64,000 bases of DNA from Rubrivivax sp. (lineage in GTDB: Bacteria > Pseudomonadota > Gammaproteobacteria > Burkholderiales > Burkholderiaceae_C). This document shows positions 35,111 through 44,900 of the stretch, in pieces. Location: the NCBI GenBank assembly GCA_004210455.1, contig SEFA01000002.1, positions 86,799 to 150,798 of the forward strand. Direction: 5' to 3'. The notes below the pieces were generated by a model. That model saw only the letters and a list, made by a program, of their open reading frames with translations, made no database searches and was not told where the DNA came from. Each line of letters opens with the position of its first letter. Positions within the stretch are counted from its first letter, which is position 1. A program made the translations under genes and the position numbers.

Positions 35111-36040
35111 ATGAGGGATTCCTCTAGACTGCGCTCCCGACACACCGCTCCGCCCCCCCTCACGACCACGACCGCGAGTTCCGTGCCCTTCCTGCCCTCC
35201 CCCGAAAGCGCGCCGGCGATCTCCGACGCGCGCCGCCTCACCCCCGATACCCGCGTCCCCTGCATCGGGGTCTTCGATTCCGGCGTCGGCGGGCTGACTG
35301 TGCTGAAGGCGCTGCGCGAGCAATTGCCCGAGGTACCGCTGCATTACGTCGCCGACACCGCGCACGCACCCTATGGCGACCGCAGCGGCGAGTACATCGT
35401 CGAACGCAGCGTGCGCGTGGCCGAGCGTCTGCGCGAGGTCGGCGCGCGCATGGCGGTGGTGGCCTGCAACACAGCGACGGCGCATGCCGTGCAGGCGATG
35501 CGCGAGCGCTGGCCCGACTGGCCCGTCGTGGGCATCGAGCCAGGCGTGAAACCCGCCGTGGCCGCGACGCGCAACGGCCGCATCGGCGTGATGGCGACGA
35601 CCGCGACGATCGCGAGCCGGCGTTTCGAGCAACTCGTCGCCGCGCACGCGAGCGATGTCGAACTGATCAGCCAGCCCTGCCCCGGACTGGTCACGCTGAT
35701 CGAGCAAGGCGATCTGCGCAGCGCCGAACTTGGCGATCTGATCGAGCGCTTCTGCGCGCCGCTGAGGGATCGCGGTGTCGACACGGTGCTGCTCGGCTGC
35801 ACCCACTATCCACTGGTGCAGGCGCGCATCCAGGCCGCGCTCGGTGACGGCGTGCGACTGCTCAACATCGAGGACGCCGTGGCACGGCAGGCGAAGCGGG
35901 TGTGGGAGGGACTCGACCTCGCTGCGTCGGGGCCCCAGGCGATCGTGCTCGAAAGCACCGGCGACCCGGCGCCACTGCAGCACCTGGCGCGCGAGGCGCT
36001 CGGCTGGCGCGACGCGACGGCGACACGCATCGCCGCCTGA
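35111..36040 (+). CDS. murI: Glutamate racemase
   Basis: 309 residues from the ATG at 35111. It makes D-glutamate for peptidoglycan. The two catalytic cysteines are in VVACNTATAHAV and LGCTHYPLVQ, and the start of the fold is IGVFDSGVGGLTVLKAL. The first ~48 residues, a Thr/Ser/Pro-rich stretch, precede the conserved fold and are probably not all translated; a GTG at 35183 or a later start is possible. It is divergent from etfBA and converges on the MFS gene. Confidence 0.93.
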   Translation: MRDSSRLRSRHTAPPPLTTTTASSVPFLPSPESAPAISDARRLTPDTRVPCIGVFDSGVGGLTVLKALREQLPEVPLHYVADTAHAPYGDRSGEYIVERSVRVAERLREVGARMAVVACNTATAHAVQAMRERWPDWPVVGIEPGVKPAVAATRNGRIGVMATTATIASRRFEQLVAAHASDVELISQPCPGLVTLIEQGDLRSAELGDLIERFCAPLRDRGVDTVLLGCTHYPLVQARIQAALGDGVRLLNIEDAVARQAKRVWEGLDLAASGPQAIVLESTGDPAPLQHLAREALGWRDATATRIAA

Positions 36041-36069
36041 ACACGCGGGACCAGCGCCGGCGACCGGTT

Positions 36070-37362
36070 TCAGATCAGCGCGCGCGCCAGTCCTCGTGCC
36101 ATGTCGACGCGTCTCAGCAACCAGTAGCCCAGGATGAAGAAGACACCGGTCGCCAGGATGGCGAGCCGGTGGTTGCCGGCCGTCAGCACCGTGACCGCGC
36201 CATAGGTGAGCGGACCGATGATCGCGGCGAGGCGCGTGGCGAAGGTCCACAGGCCGAAGAACTCGGCCAGGCGGTCGTGGGGCGCGAGCGCGCCTGCCAG
36301 CGCGCGGCCGCAGGACTGGCTGGAGCCCATGCACAGGCCCGCGATCACCGCGGCGATCCAAAACAGCCACGCGCTCGTCGCGAGGAACGCCAGCAGCGTC
36401 ATGATCATCCAGCCGACCAGCGTGATCGCAAGGGCGGGTTGGTGGCCGATGCGGTCTTCGTAGTAGCCGAACAGGAAGGCGCCGACGGCGGAGGCGATGT
36501 TCACCAGGAATACCAGCGTCATCGTCTGCGCCTGCGAGAAGCCGAGTGCCTGTTCAGCGTAGACCGCCGCGAGCGCGATGACGACGGCGATGCCGGCCTG
36601 GTAGCTGGTTCCGCAGGCGAGCAGACGCAGGAAATCGGGGTAGGCGCGGGCGCGCTGCCAGGACGTCCACAGCTGGGAAAGACCTGACCCCAGCCGCGCA
36701 GCGCGGCGCGTGGCGCAAGGGTCGGCGCGTTCGCGCAGCAGCAGGAAGGTCGGCAACGCGGCGAGCAGGTACAGGCCGGCGGTGATCAGCATCGTGACCG
36801 GCACGAAGTGGTCGGCGGACTCGCCGCGCGCCTGCGCGCTCAGCACGTAGCCCAGGCACAGACCGAGCGCGAGCATCCCGCCCAGATAACCGAAGGCCCA
36901 GCCCCAGCCCGACACGCGCCCGAGCGCGTCGCGACGCGCGAGTTCCGGCAGGAATGCCGCGATCAGCGATTCGCCATACGAGAAGAAGACGTTGGAGAGC
37001 ACGACCGCCGCGGCCGCCCACCACAGCTGGTCGGCCCCGAACACCGCCAGCGCGGCGGTCGACAGCACGCAGCCCAGCGTGCAGATGCCAAGCAGCTTCT
37101 TCTTCGCCCCGTGCGCATCGGCCCAGGCGCCCAGACCCGGCATCGTCACCATCACGAGGAAGCTGGAGACGGCGATCAGCACCGTCCAGAGCAGGGTCGC
37201 CGACGGCTGGCCCCGGGCAATGACGCCGACGAAGTAGGCGTTGTAGACGGCGGTCAGGACGACGGTGGTGTAGCCCGAGTTGGCGAAGTCGTACATCGAC
37301 CAGCCGAAGACTTCGCGCTTGCGAACGCCCGGGTTCAACAGTTCCTGCACAAACATGCCCAT
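36070..37362 (-). CDS. UMF1/ATG22-type MFS transporter
   Basis: 430 residues from the first of two close ATGs (37362, 37356). About 12 membrane helices. The start EVFGWSMYDFANSGYTTVVL is the hallmark of the UMF1 (unknown major facilitator 1) family, related to fungal vacuolar ATG22; substrates are not established, with amino acid efflux the usual guess. The gene begins 29 bp past tRNA-Leu(TAA) on the same strand, with no terminator between, and its ribosome site is weak. Longer frames upstream are an artefact of reading through the tRNA. Confidence 0.88.
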   Translation of the reverse strand: MGMFVQELLNPGVRKREVFGWSMYDFANSGYTTVVLTAVYNAYFVGVIARGQPSATLLWTVLIAVSSFLVMVTMPGLGAWADAHGAKKKLLGICTLGCVLSTAALAVFGADQLWWAAAAVVLSNVFFSYGESLIAAFLPELARRDALGRVSGWGWAFGYLGGMLALGLCLGYVLSAQARGESADHFVPVTMLITAGLYLLAALPTFLLLRERADPCATRRAARLGSGLSQLWTSWQRARAYPDFLRLLACGTSYQAGIAVVIALAAVYAEQALGFSQAQTMTLVFLVNIASAVGAFLFGYYEDRIGHQPALAITLVGWMIMTLLAFLATSAWLFWIAAVIAGLCMGSSQSCGRALAGALAPHDRLAEFFGLWTFATRLAAIIGPLTYGAVTVLTAGNHRLAILATGVFFILGYWLLRRVDMARGLARALI

Positions 37363-37390
37363 GCGCTGCGGTCTCTGGAAGCCGGTTGCG

Positions 37391-37478
37391 TGGTGCCTCG
37401 AACGGGACTCGAACCCGTACGCCGGTTGAGGGCGGCGGATTTTAAGTCCGCTGTGTCTACCAATTTCACCATCGAGGC
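37391..37478 (-). tRNA. tRNA-Leu(TAA)
   Basis: 88 nt including encoded CCA. Acceptor GCCTCGA pairs with TCGAGGC; the anticodon stem GCGGA/TCCGC carries loop CTTAAAA, anticodon TAA. The long variable arm fits class II Leu. It follows the terminator at 37541-37571. Confidence 0.96.
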
Positions 37479-37540
37479 GCGACGACTCCGCATCGATTCC
37501 ATGTCGGAGTGAGCGCGCATTATCACGGCCACCGACAAAG

Positions 37541-37571
37541 AAAAAAGGGAAGCCGCGTGGGCTTCCCTTTT
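37541..37571 (-). terminator. Terminator between tRNA-Gly and tRNA-Leu
   Basis: Minus strand GGGAAGCC and GGCTTCCC stem followed by TTTTTT. It ends the transcript of tRNA-Cys and two tRNA-Gly genes. Confidence 0.85.
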
Positions 37572-37578
37572 GAGAATT

Positions 37579-37654
37579 TGGAGCGGGAAACGAGGCTCGA
37601 ACTCGCGACCTCAACCTTGGCAAGGTTGCGCTCTACCAACTGAGCTATTCCCGC
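37579..37654 (-). tRNA. tRNA-Gly(GCC), copy 1
   Basis: 76 nt with encoded CCA; acceptor GCGGGAA / TTCCCGC, anticodon GCC in loop TTGCCAA. Identical to copy 2. Confidence 0.97.
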
Positions 37655-37704
37655 ATCGCAGGACAGCGGAATGATGAATCACCCCACCGACCCTTGGTGT
37701 CGTT

Positions 37705-37780
37705 TGGAGCGGGAAACGAGGCTCGAACTCGCGACCTCAACCTTGGCAAGGTTGCGCTCTACCAACTGAGCTATTCCCGC
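37705..37780 (-). tRNA. tRNA-Gly(GCC), copy 2
   Basis: 76 nt, identical to copy 1, 50 bp away, with encoded CCA. Confidence 0.97.
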
Positions 37781-37793
37781 AATGTCCATTCTT

Positions 37794-37867
37794 TGGAGGC
37801 GCGATCCGGAGTCGAACCGGACTGACCGGATTTGCAATCCGGGGCATAACCGCTTTGCTATCGCGCC
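37794..37867 (-). tRNA. tRNA-Cys(GCA)
   Basis: 74 nt with CCA; acceptor GGCGCGA / TCGCGCC, anticodon stem CCGGA/TCCGG with loop TTGCAAA, anticodon GCA. 13 bp upstream of tRNA-Gly copy 2. Confidence 0.97.
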
Positions 37868-37921
37868 CCAGAACCCTGGACGGGATTCTGTAGAAGCCGG
37901 ATTTGGTTGTCCGACTTCGAT

Positions 37922-37952
37922 AAAAAATGGAAGCCGGGGCTTCCATTTTTTT
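37922..37952. terminator. Bidirectional terminator between tRNA-Gly copy 3 and tRNA-Cys
   Basis: AAAAATGGAAGCC and GGCTTCCATTTTT form a long perfect stem with T-runs in both directions. It would end the copy-3 transcript before tRNA-Cys. Confidence 0.85.
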
Positions 37953-37957
37953 AAAAC

Positions 37958-38033
37958 TGGAGCGGAAAACGAGGCTCGAACTCGCGACCTCAACCTTGGC
38001 AAGGTTGCGCTCTACCAACTGAGCTATTCCCGC
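37958..38033 (-). tRNA. tRNA-Gly(GCC), copy 3, one-base acceptor variant
   Basis: 76 nt with CCA. It differs from copies 1 and 2 by one base, position 68 C to T, so acceptor pair G5-C68 becomes G5-U68. The anticodon GCC is unchanged. It has its own promoter and terminator. Confidence 0.96.
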
Positions 38034-38120
38034 AGGTCTTCAACACACTGCCTGCCTCAACTGCCATGCAACCCTTGCGAATTGCTTTGTTGCTGCTGCA
38101 CCGTTTGCGCTGAAGCCGAG

Positions 38121-38150
38121 AGTATAGAACGGTTTTTGACCCCCTCGCAA
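38121..38150 (-). promoter_or_regulatory. Sigma70 promoter of tRNA-Gly copy 3
   Basis: Minus strand TTGCGA (38145-38150), 18-bp spacer, TATACT (38121-38126), about 88 bp before the tRNA. Good match to consensus. Confidence 0.65.
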
Positions 38151-38224
38151 GAGTTCGGCGACTTCTTTATGAAGATCGCCCAAACGCCACTTTCCGTGCG
38201 CGAACCCTCATCACGCTGAAACGA

Positions 38225-38250
38225 ACAACGGCGCCCGAAGGCGCCGTTGT
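38225..38250 (-). terminator. Terminator of lon
   Basis: Perfect 11-bp stem ACAACGGCGCC / GGCGCCGTTGT with loop CGAA-type, 20 bp past the lon stop; the minus-strand tail TCGTTT is a weak T-run. Confidence 0.8.
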
Positions 38251-38269
38251 CATGGGATCCGCGAACGGA

Positions 38270-40696
38270 TCAGTGCTTCAGCGAATCGCCGGCATCCGGC
38301 TTGGGCTCCGCGACCTTCTCGGCCGGCGCCGTCGCCGCAGCGACCTCTTCCTCAGGCAGCGACTGCGGATAGGTCTCCAAAGCCACTTCCAGCACGCGAT
38401 CGATCCAGCGGACCGGCACGATCTCGAGCTGGTTCTTCACGTTCTCCGGAATGTCCTGCAGGTCCTTGACGTTCTCTTCCGGAATCATGACCGTCTTGAT
38501 GCCGCCGCGGTGCGCCGCCAAGAGCTTCTCCTTCAGGCCGCCGATCGCCGTGACCTCGCCGCGCAGCGTGATTTCGCCGGTCATCGCCACGTCGGCCCGC
38601 ACCGGGATCCCGGTCAGCGCCGACACGAAGGCCGTCGTCATCGCCGCACCCGCGCTCGGGCCGTCCTTCGGCGTCGCACCGTCGGGCACGTGGACGTGCA
38701 CATCGCGCTTCTCGAAAAGCTCGTCCTTGATGCCCAGGCGGCGAGCCCGCGAACGCACCACCGTGCGCGCCGCCTCGACCGATTCCTTCATCACGTCGCC
38801 CAGCGAGCCCGTGCGGATGATGTTGCCCTTGCCCGGCATCGCCGTGGCTTCGATGGTCAGCAGATCGCCGCCCACTTCCGTCCACGCCAGACCGACCACC
38901 TGGCCGACCTGGTTCTTCTTCTCCGCGCGACCGAAGTCGTACTTGCGAACGCCCAGGAACTCGTTCAGGTTCTCGTCGTTGACGACCACCTTGCCGTCGT
39001 AGGTCTTCAGCTGCAGGCCCTTGACGACCTTGCGGCAGATCTTGGAGATCTCACGCTCCAGCGACCGCACGCCGGCTTCCCGGGTGTAGTAGCGGATCAC
39101 GCCGCGGATCGCATCTTCGGTGACCTCGAGCTCCTCTTCCTTCACGCCGTTGTTGCCGCGTTGCTTCGGCAGCAGGTAGCGCTGGGCGATGTTGACCTTC
39201 TCGTCCTCGGTGTAACCCGACAGACGGATGACCTCCATCCGGTCCAGCAACGCCGGCGGAATGTTCAGCGAGTTCGACGTGGCCACGAACATCACGTCGC
39301 TCAAGTCGTAGTCGACCTCGATGTAATGGTCGGCGAAGGTGTGATTCTGCTCAGGGTCCAGCACTTCCAGCAGCGCCGACGACGGGTCACCGCGGAAGTC
39401 CATGCCCAGCTTGTCTATCTCGTCGAGCAGGAACAGCGGATTGCGCGTGCCGACCTTGCTCAGGCTCTGCAGCACCTTGCCCGGCATGGAGCCGATGTAG
39501 GTGCGGCGGTGACCGCGGATCTCGGCCTCGTCCCGCACGCCGCCCAGCGCCATGCGGACGAACTTGCGGCCCGTGGCGCGCGCCACCGACTGCCCCAGCG
39601 AGGTCTTGCCCACCCCCGGAGGGCCGACCAGGCACAGGATGGGCGCCTTGACCTTGTCGACGCGCTGTTGCACCGCGAGGTACTCGAGGATGCGTTCCTT
39701 GACCTTGTCGAGGCCGTAGTGGTCCTCGTTCAGCACCGCCTCGGCATTCGCCAGGTCGTGCTTGATCTTGGTCTTCTTCGCCCACGGCAGGTTGACCAGC
39801 GTGTCGATGTAGTTGCGCACGACGGTCGCTTCGGCGGACATCGGCGACATCAGCTTGAGCTTCTTGAGCTCGGACTCGGCCTTCTTGCGCGCTTCCTTCG
39901 GCATGCGGGCAGCCTGGATCTTCTTCTCCAGCTCCTCCATGTCGGCGCCTTCTTCGCCGTCGCCCAGCTCCTTCTGGATGGCCTTGACCTGCTCGTTCAG
40001 GTAGTACTCGCGCTGGGACTTCTCCATCTGGCGCTTGACGCGGCCGCGGATGCGCTTTTCCACCTGCAGGATGTCGACCTCGTGCTCCAGCAGGTCCAGC
40101 AGCTTCTCCAGCCGCTTGCCCACCTCGGACAGGTCCAGCACCGACTGCTTCGCGTCGAGCTTGAGCGGCAGGTGCGCGGCGATCGTGTCGGCCAGGCGGC
40201 CGGCGTCATCGATGCCGGCGATGGACGTCAGGATCTCCGGCGGGATCTTCTTGTTCAGCTTGACGTACTGGTCGAACTGCTGCGTCACGGCGCGGCGCAG
40301 GGCTTCGACTTCAGGCTGGTCGTCGGCCTCCGGCGGAATGGGCACGACCTCGGCGGTGAAGTGCTCTTCACCGTCCTCGATCTTGCTCGTCGTCGCGCGT
40401 TGCAGCCCCTCGACCAGCACCTTCACCGTGCCGTCGGGCAGCTTCAGCATCTGCAGGATGCTGGAGACACAACCCATCTCGAACATGTCGTCGGGCTTGG
40501 GTTCGTCCTTGCCGGCCGCCTTCTGCGCGACCAGCATGATCTGGCGCCCTGCTTCCATCGCCGCTTCCAAGGCCTTGATGGACTTGGGACGACCCACGAA
40601 GAGCGGGATCACCATGTGCGGGAACACGACCACGTCGCGCAGCGGGAGCAGCGGCAGCGTGATGGGTTCCGCGGGGAGGATCGGATGACCGGACAT
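38270..40696 (-). CDS. lon: ATP-dependent protease Lon
   Basis: 808 residues, full length. N-terminal LON domain ([20 protein letters not shown]), AAA+ module with Walker [14 protein letters not shown] and Walker [12 protein letters not shown], then the Ser-Lys dyad protease domain ([11 protein letters not shown] with the catalytic Ser, Lys in the following [19 protein letters not shown] region). It degrades damaged and short-lived regulators. It is last in the tig-clpP-clpX-lon series with 139 bp before it; I found no convincing sigma32 promoter there. The C-terminus is an Ala/Glu/Pro-rich tail. Confidence 0.98.
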   Translation of the reverse strand: MSGHPILPAEPITLPLLPLRDVVVFPHMVIPLFVGRPKSIKALEAAMEAGRQIMLVAQKAAGKDEPKPDDMFEMGCVSSILQMLKLPDGTVKVLVEGLQRATTSKIEDGEEHFTAEVVPIPPEADDQPEVEALRRAVTQQFDQYVKLNKKIPPEILTSIAGIDDAGRLADTIAAHLPLKLDAKQSVLDLSEVGKRLEKLLDLLEHEVDILQVEKRIRGRVKRQMEKSQREYYLNEQVKAIQKELGDGEEGADMEELEKKIQAARMPKEARKKAESELKKLKLMSPMSAEATVVRNYIDTLVNLPWAKKTKIKHDLANAEAVLNEDHYGLDKVKERILEYLAVQQRVDKVKAPILCLVGPPGVGKTSLGQSVARATGRKFVRMALGGVRDEAEIRGHRRTYIGSMPGKVLQSLSKVGTRNPLFLLDEIDKLGMDFRGDPSSALLEVLDPEQNHTFADHYIEVDYDLSDVMFVATSNSLNIPPALLDRMEVIRLSGYTEDEKVNIAQRYLLPKQRGNNGVKEEELEVTEDAIRGVIRYYTREAGVRSLEREISKICRKVVKGLQLKTYDGKVVVNDENLNEFLGVRKYDFGRAEKKNQVGQVVGLAWTEVGGDLLTIEATAMPGKGNIIRTGSLGDVMKESVEAARTVVRSRARRLGIKDELFEKRDVHVHVPDGATPKDGPSAGAAMTTAFVSALTGIPVRADVAMTGEITLRGEVTAIGGLKEKLLAAHRGGIKTVMIPEENVKDLQDIPENVKNQLEIVPVRWIDRVLEVALETYPQSLPEEEVAAATAPAEKVAEPKPDAGDSLKH

Positions 40697-40835
40697 GAAA
40701 ACCTCTCTTTCTCAAGCCCATCTAGGGCCCGAGCTACCAATTACAAGGTGCCGTTCAATAGCCTTTGAGCGATTGCTTTCCACATGAACTCATGGCAAGC
40801 GAATCGCCCGGGGTGCCCGGGGTGGCTTCGCGACT

Positions 40836-42104
<1,269 letters not shown>

Positions 42105-42446
42105 GGGAGTGCTGCTGGGGCTGCTGAAGGGCTGCGGGGAATACAGGCAAGTGCCTGCATTGATGATAGTTCAATTGCCGGTACCACCCTTGGGGGGATA
42201 AAAGCCCCTAAGAGTGGTCAGTTGGTGCGGTCAACGGGCGGTCAGTTGGCGCGCAGCGCCGGCGGTTCGATCCGCACCGGTCGGAGGACTTCCCATTCTT
42301 GAGAAATCCCCTCCCCGAAGCGTCGCTGAGGTCGGGAACGTGGACGGCGGGGATGGGGTCGGGGTCCGGAGAAAGACAAGCGGCGCCCCACAGGGACGCC
42401 GCCGCACACCGGGAGCGGGCCCGGCCCCGGACCCTCCGATCAGCGA
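42105..42446. other. 342-bp gap between clpP and clpX
   Basis: No gene. It contains two copies of GGTCAGTTGG (42216-42225 and 42240-42249) with a related ggtcaacggg between them, and a hairpin-forming GGCGCCCC / GGGACGCC stretch near 42380-42405 that may end the clpP transcript. A clpX promoter probably lies here but no box pair stands out. Confidence 0.5.
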
Positions 42447-43052
42447 TCAGCGCTTCTCGATGACCTTGTCGATCAGGCCGTAGGTCGCCGATTCGGCCGC
42501 CGACATGAAGTAGTCGCGCTCGGTGTCGGCCTGGATCTTCTCCAAGCTCTGCCCGGTGCGCTCGGCCAGGATGCGGTTGAGCTGCTCGCGGGTCTTGAGG
42601 ATCTCGCGGGCGTGGATCTCGATGTCCGTGGCCTGGCCCTGGGCGCCGCCCAGCGGCTGGTGGATCATGATCTTGGCGTTCGGCAGCGCGAAGCGCTTGC
42701 CCTTCTCGCCCGCGGCCAGCAGGAAGGCGCCCATGGACGCAGCCATGCCCATGCACAGCGTCGACACCGACGGCTTGATGAACTGCATGGTGTCGTAGAT
42801 CGACATGCCGGCCGAGACGCTGCCGCCCGGCGAGTTGATGTAGAGCGAGATCTCCTTCTCGGGGTTCTCGCTCTCCAGGAACAGCAGCTGAGCGACCACC
42901 AGGTTGGCGACGGCATCGTTCACCGGGCCGACCAGGAAGACGATGCGCTCGCGCAGCAGGCGGCTATAGATGTCGTAGGCGCGCTCGCCGCGGCCCGACT
43001 GTTCGATGACGATGGGCACCATGCCCAGGTTGCTGGTTTCAAGCGCGCTCAT
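42447..43052 (-). CDS. clpP: ATP-dependent Clp protease proteolytic subunit ClpP
   Basis: 201 residues. Serine protease triad: S106 in [11 protein letters not shown]131 in [11 protein letters not shown], and an Asp near residue 180. The N-terminal part before [19 protein letters not shown] is the propeptide. It forms the tetradecameric chamber served by ClpX. Between tig and clpX, but tig ends in a terminator, so clpP likely has its own promoter in the 224-bp gap. Confidence 0.98.
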   Translation of the reverse strand: MSALETSNLGMVPIVIEQSGRGERAYDIYSRLLRERIVFLVGPVNDAVANLVVAQLLFLESENPEKEISLYINSPGGSVSAGMSIYDTMQFIKPSVSTLCMGMAASMGAFLLAAGEKGKRFALPNAKIMIHQPLGGAQGQATDIEIHAREILKTREQLNRILAERTGQSLEKIQADTERDYFMSAAESATYGLIDKVIEKR

Positions 43053-43171
43053 GAAATCCTCTGATGTGGTTCGAGATCACGACAAACCATTATGTCGTGC
43101 GCTCCATCCCCTGACCGCCGGAAGGTGGCCCTCTTCGAGGTGCTGCCTCCGCGCACGGTAGCGCCGGGGAA

Positions 43172-43206
43172 AGAAAAAGGCGCCGGCCTCGCGGCCTGGC
43201 GCCTTA
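43172..43206 (-). terminator. Terminator of tig
   Basis: Minus strand AAGGCGCC, inner GGCC-gcga-GGCC stem, GGCGCCTT and then TTTC. It uncouples tig from clpP. Confidence 0.85.
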
Positions 43207-43276
43207 CTTGGCGGTGGGATTGCGGCGAATCAAGAGCAACGCCGAAAATCCCCACGCCGGTACCGAGTGTCGACGA

Positions 43277-44587
43277 TCAGGCCGTGGCCATCAGTTCGTC
43301 GAACGGCAGCTGCTTGTCGGTGATCTTGGCCTTGCCCAGGATGAAGTCGGTGACGTTGTTTTCGATCACGACGGCTTCGACTTCGGCCATGCGCTCGCGG
43401 TCCGACAGGTACCAGCGCACGACTTCCGCCGGCTTCTCGTAGCTCTGCGAGATCTCTTCGATGTGGGCCTGCAGCTGCTCGGGCTTGGCCTGCAGGTTCT
43501 GCGAACGGACCAGCTCGGCCACCACCAGACCCAGGCGCACGCGCTTCTCGGCCTGGTCGTTGAACAGCTCGGCAGGGATCGGGGCCTTGTCGGCGTCCTT
43601 GATGCCGCGCTTCTTCAGGTCTTCACGGGCGTTGGCGACCATGCGCTCGGCTTCGCCGGCGATCAGCGACTTGGGCACGTCCAGTTCGGCCTTGCCGACC
43701 AGCGCGTCCATCGCAGCGCCCTTGTTCTTGGCCAGCACGCGGAACTTCACTTCGCGCTCAAGGTTCTTCTTGATGTCGGCGCGCAGGGCCTCGACCGTGC
43801 CTTCCTTGATGCCCAGGGCCTTGGCGAACGATTCGTTCACGTCGGGCAGGTGCTGGGCCTCGATCTTCTTGACCGTGACCAGGAAGTCGGCTTCCTTGCC
43901 GGCGACGTCCTTGCCGTGGTAGTCCTCGGGGAAGGCCAGCGGGAAGGTCTTCGATTCGCCGGCCTTCATGCCGCGCACGGCCTTCTCGAAGGCTTCGAGC
44001 ATCTGGCCTTCGCCCAGCAGGAACTGGAAGCCGTCGGCCTTGCCGCCGGCGAAGGGTTCGCCGTCGATCTTGCCTTCGAAGTCGATGGTCACGCGGTCGC
44101 CGTCGGCGGCCACGTCCGCCGCGCCGCGCTGGGCGAACGAACGGCGCTGCTTGCGCAGGATCTCGACGGTCTTGTCGATGGCCTCTTCGGTCACTTCGGC
44201 GGAGACGCGCTCGATCTCGGCGTCGGCCAGGTCGGCGATCTTGACTTCCGGGTAGACCTCGAAGGTCGCGTCGAAGGCCAGCTCGCCTTCGGCGGCTTCG
44301 TCCTTCTGGGCGATGCTGGGCATGCCGGCGACGCGCAGCTTGGCCTCGTTGGCGGCGGCGCTGAAGGCCTCACCCAGCTTGTCGTTGACGACTTCGTACT
44401 GGACCTGCATGCCGTAGCGCTGCTGCACGAAGGACATCGGCACCTTGCCGGGACGGAAGCCGTCGGCCTTGACCGTGCGGGCCAGCTTCTTCAGGCGGGA
44501 CTCGACTTCGGAGTTGATGACAGTGGCCGCCAGCGTGAGCGTGATGCGGCGTTCGAGCTTTTCGAGAGTTTCGACGGTGACAGCCAT
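43277..44587 (-). CDS. tig: Trigger factor
   Basis: 436 residues. N-terminal ribosome-binding domain (signature FRPGKVPMSFVQQRYG region), FKBP-type PPIase domain (DGDRVTIDFEGKIDGEPFAGG), and the C-terminal substrate-binding arms. It is the ribosome-bound chaperone that meets nascent chains. First protein gene of the tig-clpP-clpX-lon series; tRNA-Leu(TAG) lies 26 bp upstream on the same strand, a standard Burkholderiales arrangement. Confidence 0.97.
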   Translation of the reverse strand: MAVTVETLEKLERRITLTLAATVINSEVESRLKKLARTVKADGFRPGKVPMSFVQQRYGMQVQYEVVNDKLGEAFSAAANEAKLRVAGMPSIAQKDEAAEGELAFDATFEVYPEVKIADLADAEIERVSAEVTEEAIDKTVEILRKQRRSFAQRGAADVAADGDRVTIDFEGKIDGEPFAGGKADGFQFLLGEGQMLEAFEKAVRGMKAGESKTFPLAFPEDYHGKDVAGKEADFLVTVKKIEAQHLPDVNESFAKALGIKEGTVEALRADIKKNLEREVKFRVLAKNKGAAMDALVGKAELDVPKSLIAGEAERMVANAREDLKKRGIKDADKAPIPAELFNDQAEKRVRLGLVVAELVRSQNLQAKPEQLQAHIEEISQSYEKPAEVVRWYLSDRERMAEVEAVVIENNVTDFILGKAKITDKQLPFDELMATA

Positions 44588-44613
44588 AGTGGACTCGGAA
44601 TCAGTTGAGAGTG

Positions 44614-44700
44614 TGGTGCGCGGGGCCGGACTCGAACCGGCACGCCCGTGAAGGCGTCAGGACCTAAACCTGGTGCGTCTACCAATTTCGCCACCCGCGC
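44614..44700 (-). tRNA. tRNA-Leu(TAG)
   Basis: 87 nt with encoded CCA; acceptor GCGCGGG / CCCGCGC, anticodon loop TTTAGGT, anticodon TAG. The first pair of the anticodon stem (27-43) is C.A, a small irregularity. Likely cotranscribed with tig. Confidence 0.95.
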
Positions 44701-44863
44701 CGGGTGAACTGAGGTCGTCGCGTTCGCTGCGCGCTGTCGGCGCGCAGTCCGCGTGGCGGCCCCTTGGTAATTCATTCATGGCGCGAAGGAAGAGCCCAGG
44801 CTCCTGCCCTCCGCGATCCGGAAAACCGGCGATTGTAATCAAGGAATCGACGCTTTCCGACGC

Positions 44864-44886
44864 CCCCCGCCCGTCCCGGGCGGGGG
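44864..44886 (-). terminator. Hairpin after the RND pump gene, possible terminator
   Basis: Perfect 10-bp G+C stem CCCCCGCCCG / CGGGCGGGGG with a 3-base loop, 15 bp past the stop. No T-run follows, so it may only stabilise the mRNA end. Confidence 0.45.
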
Positions 44887-44900
44887 AAACCCCTGCGGGG

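Noticed and set aside
37354..37623. MFS gene extended upstream through tRNA-Leu to a 517-residue protein
   Set aside because: The extra residues are a translation of a tRNA and terminator; the family start WSMYDFANSG lies shortly after the ATGs at 37356/37362.
40697..40835. Possible sigma32 promoter before lon
   Set aside because: TTGAAC and TTGAG motifs are present but no CCCCAT-like -10 follows at 13-15 bp. I do not claim heat-shock control from sequence.
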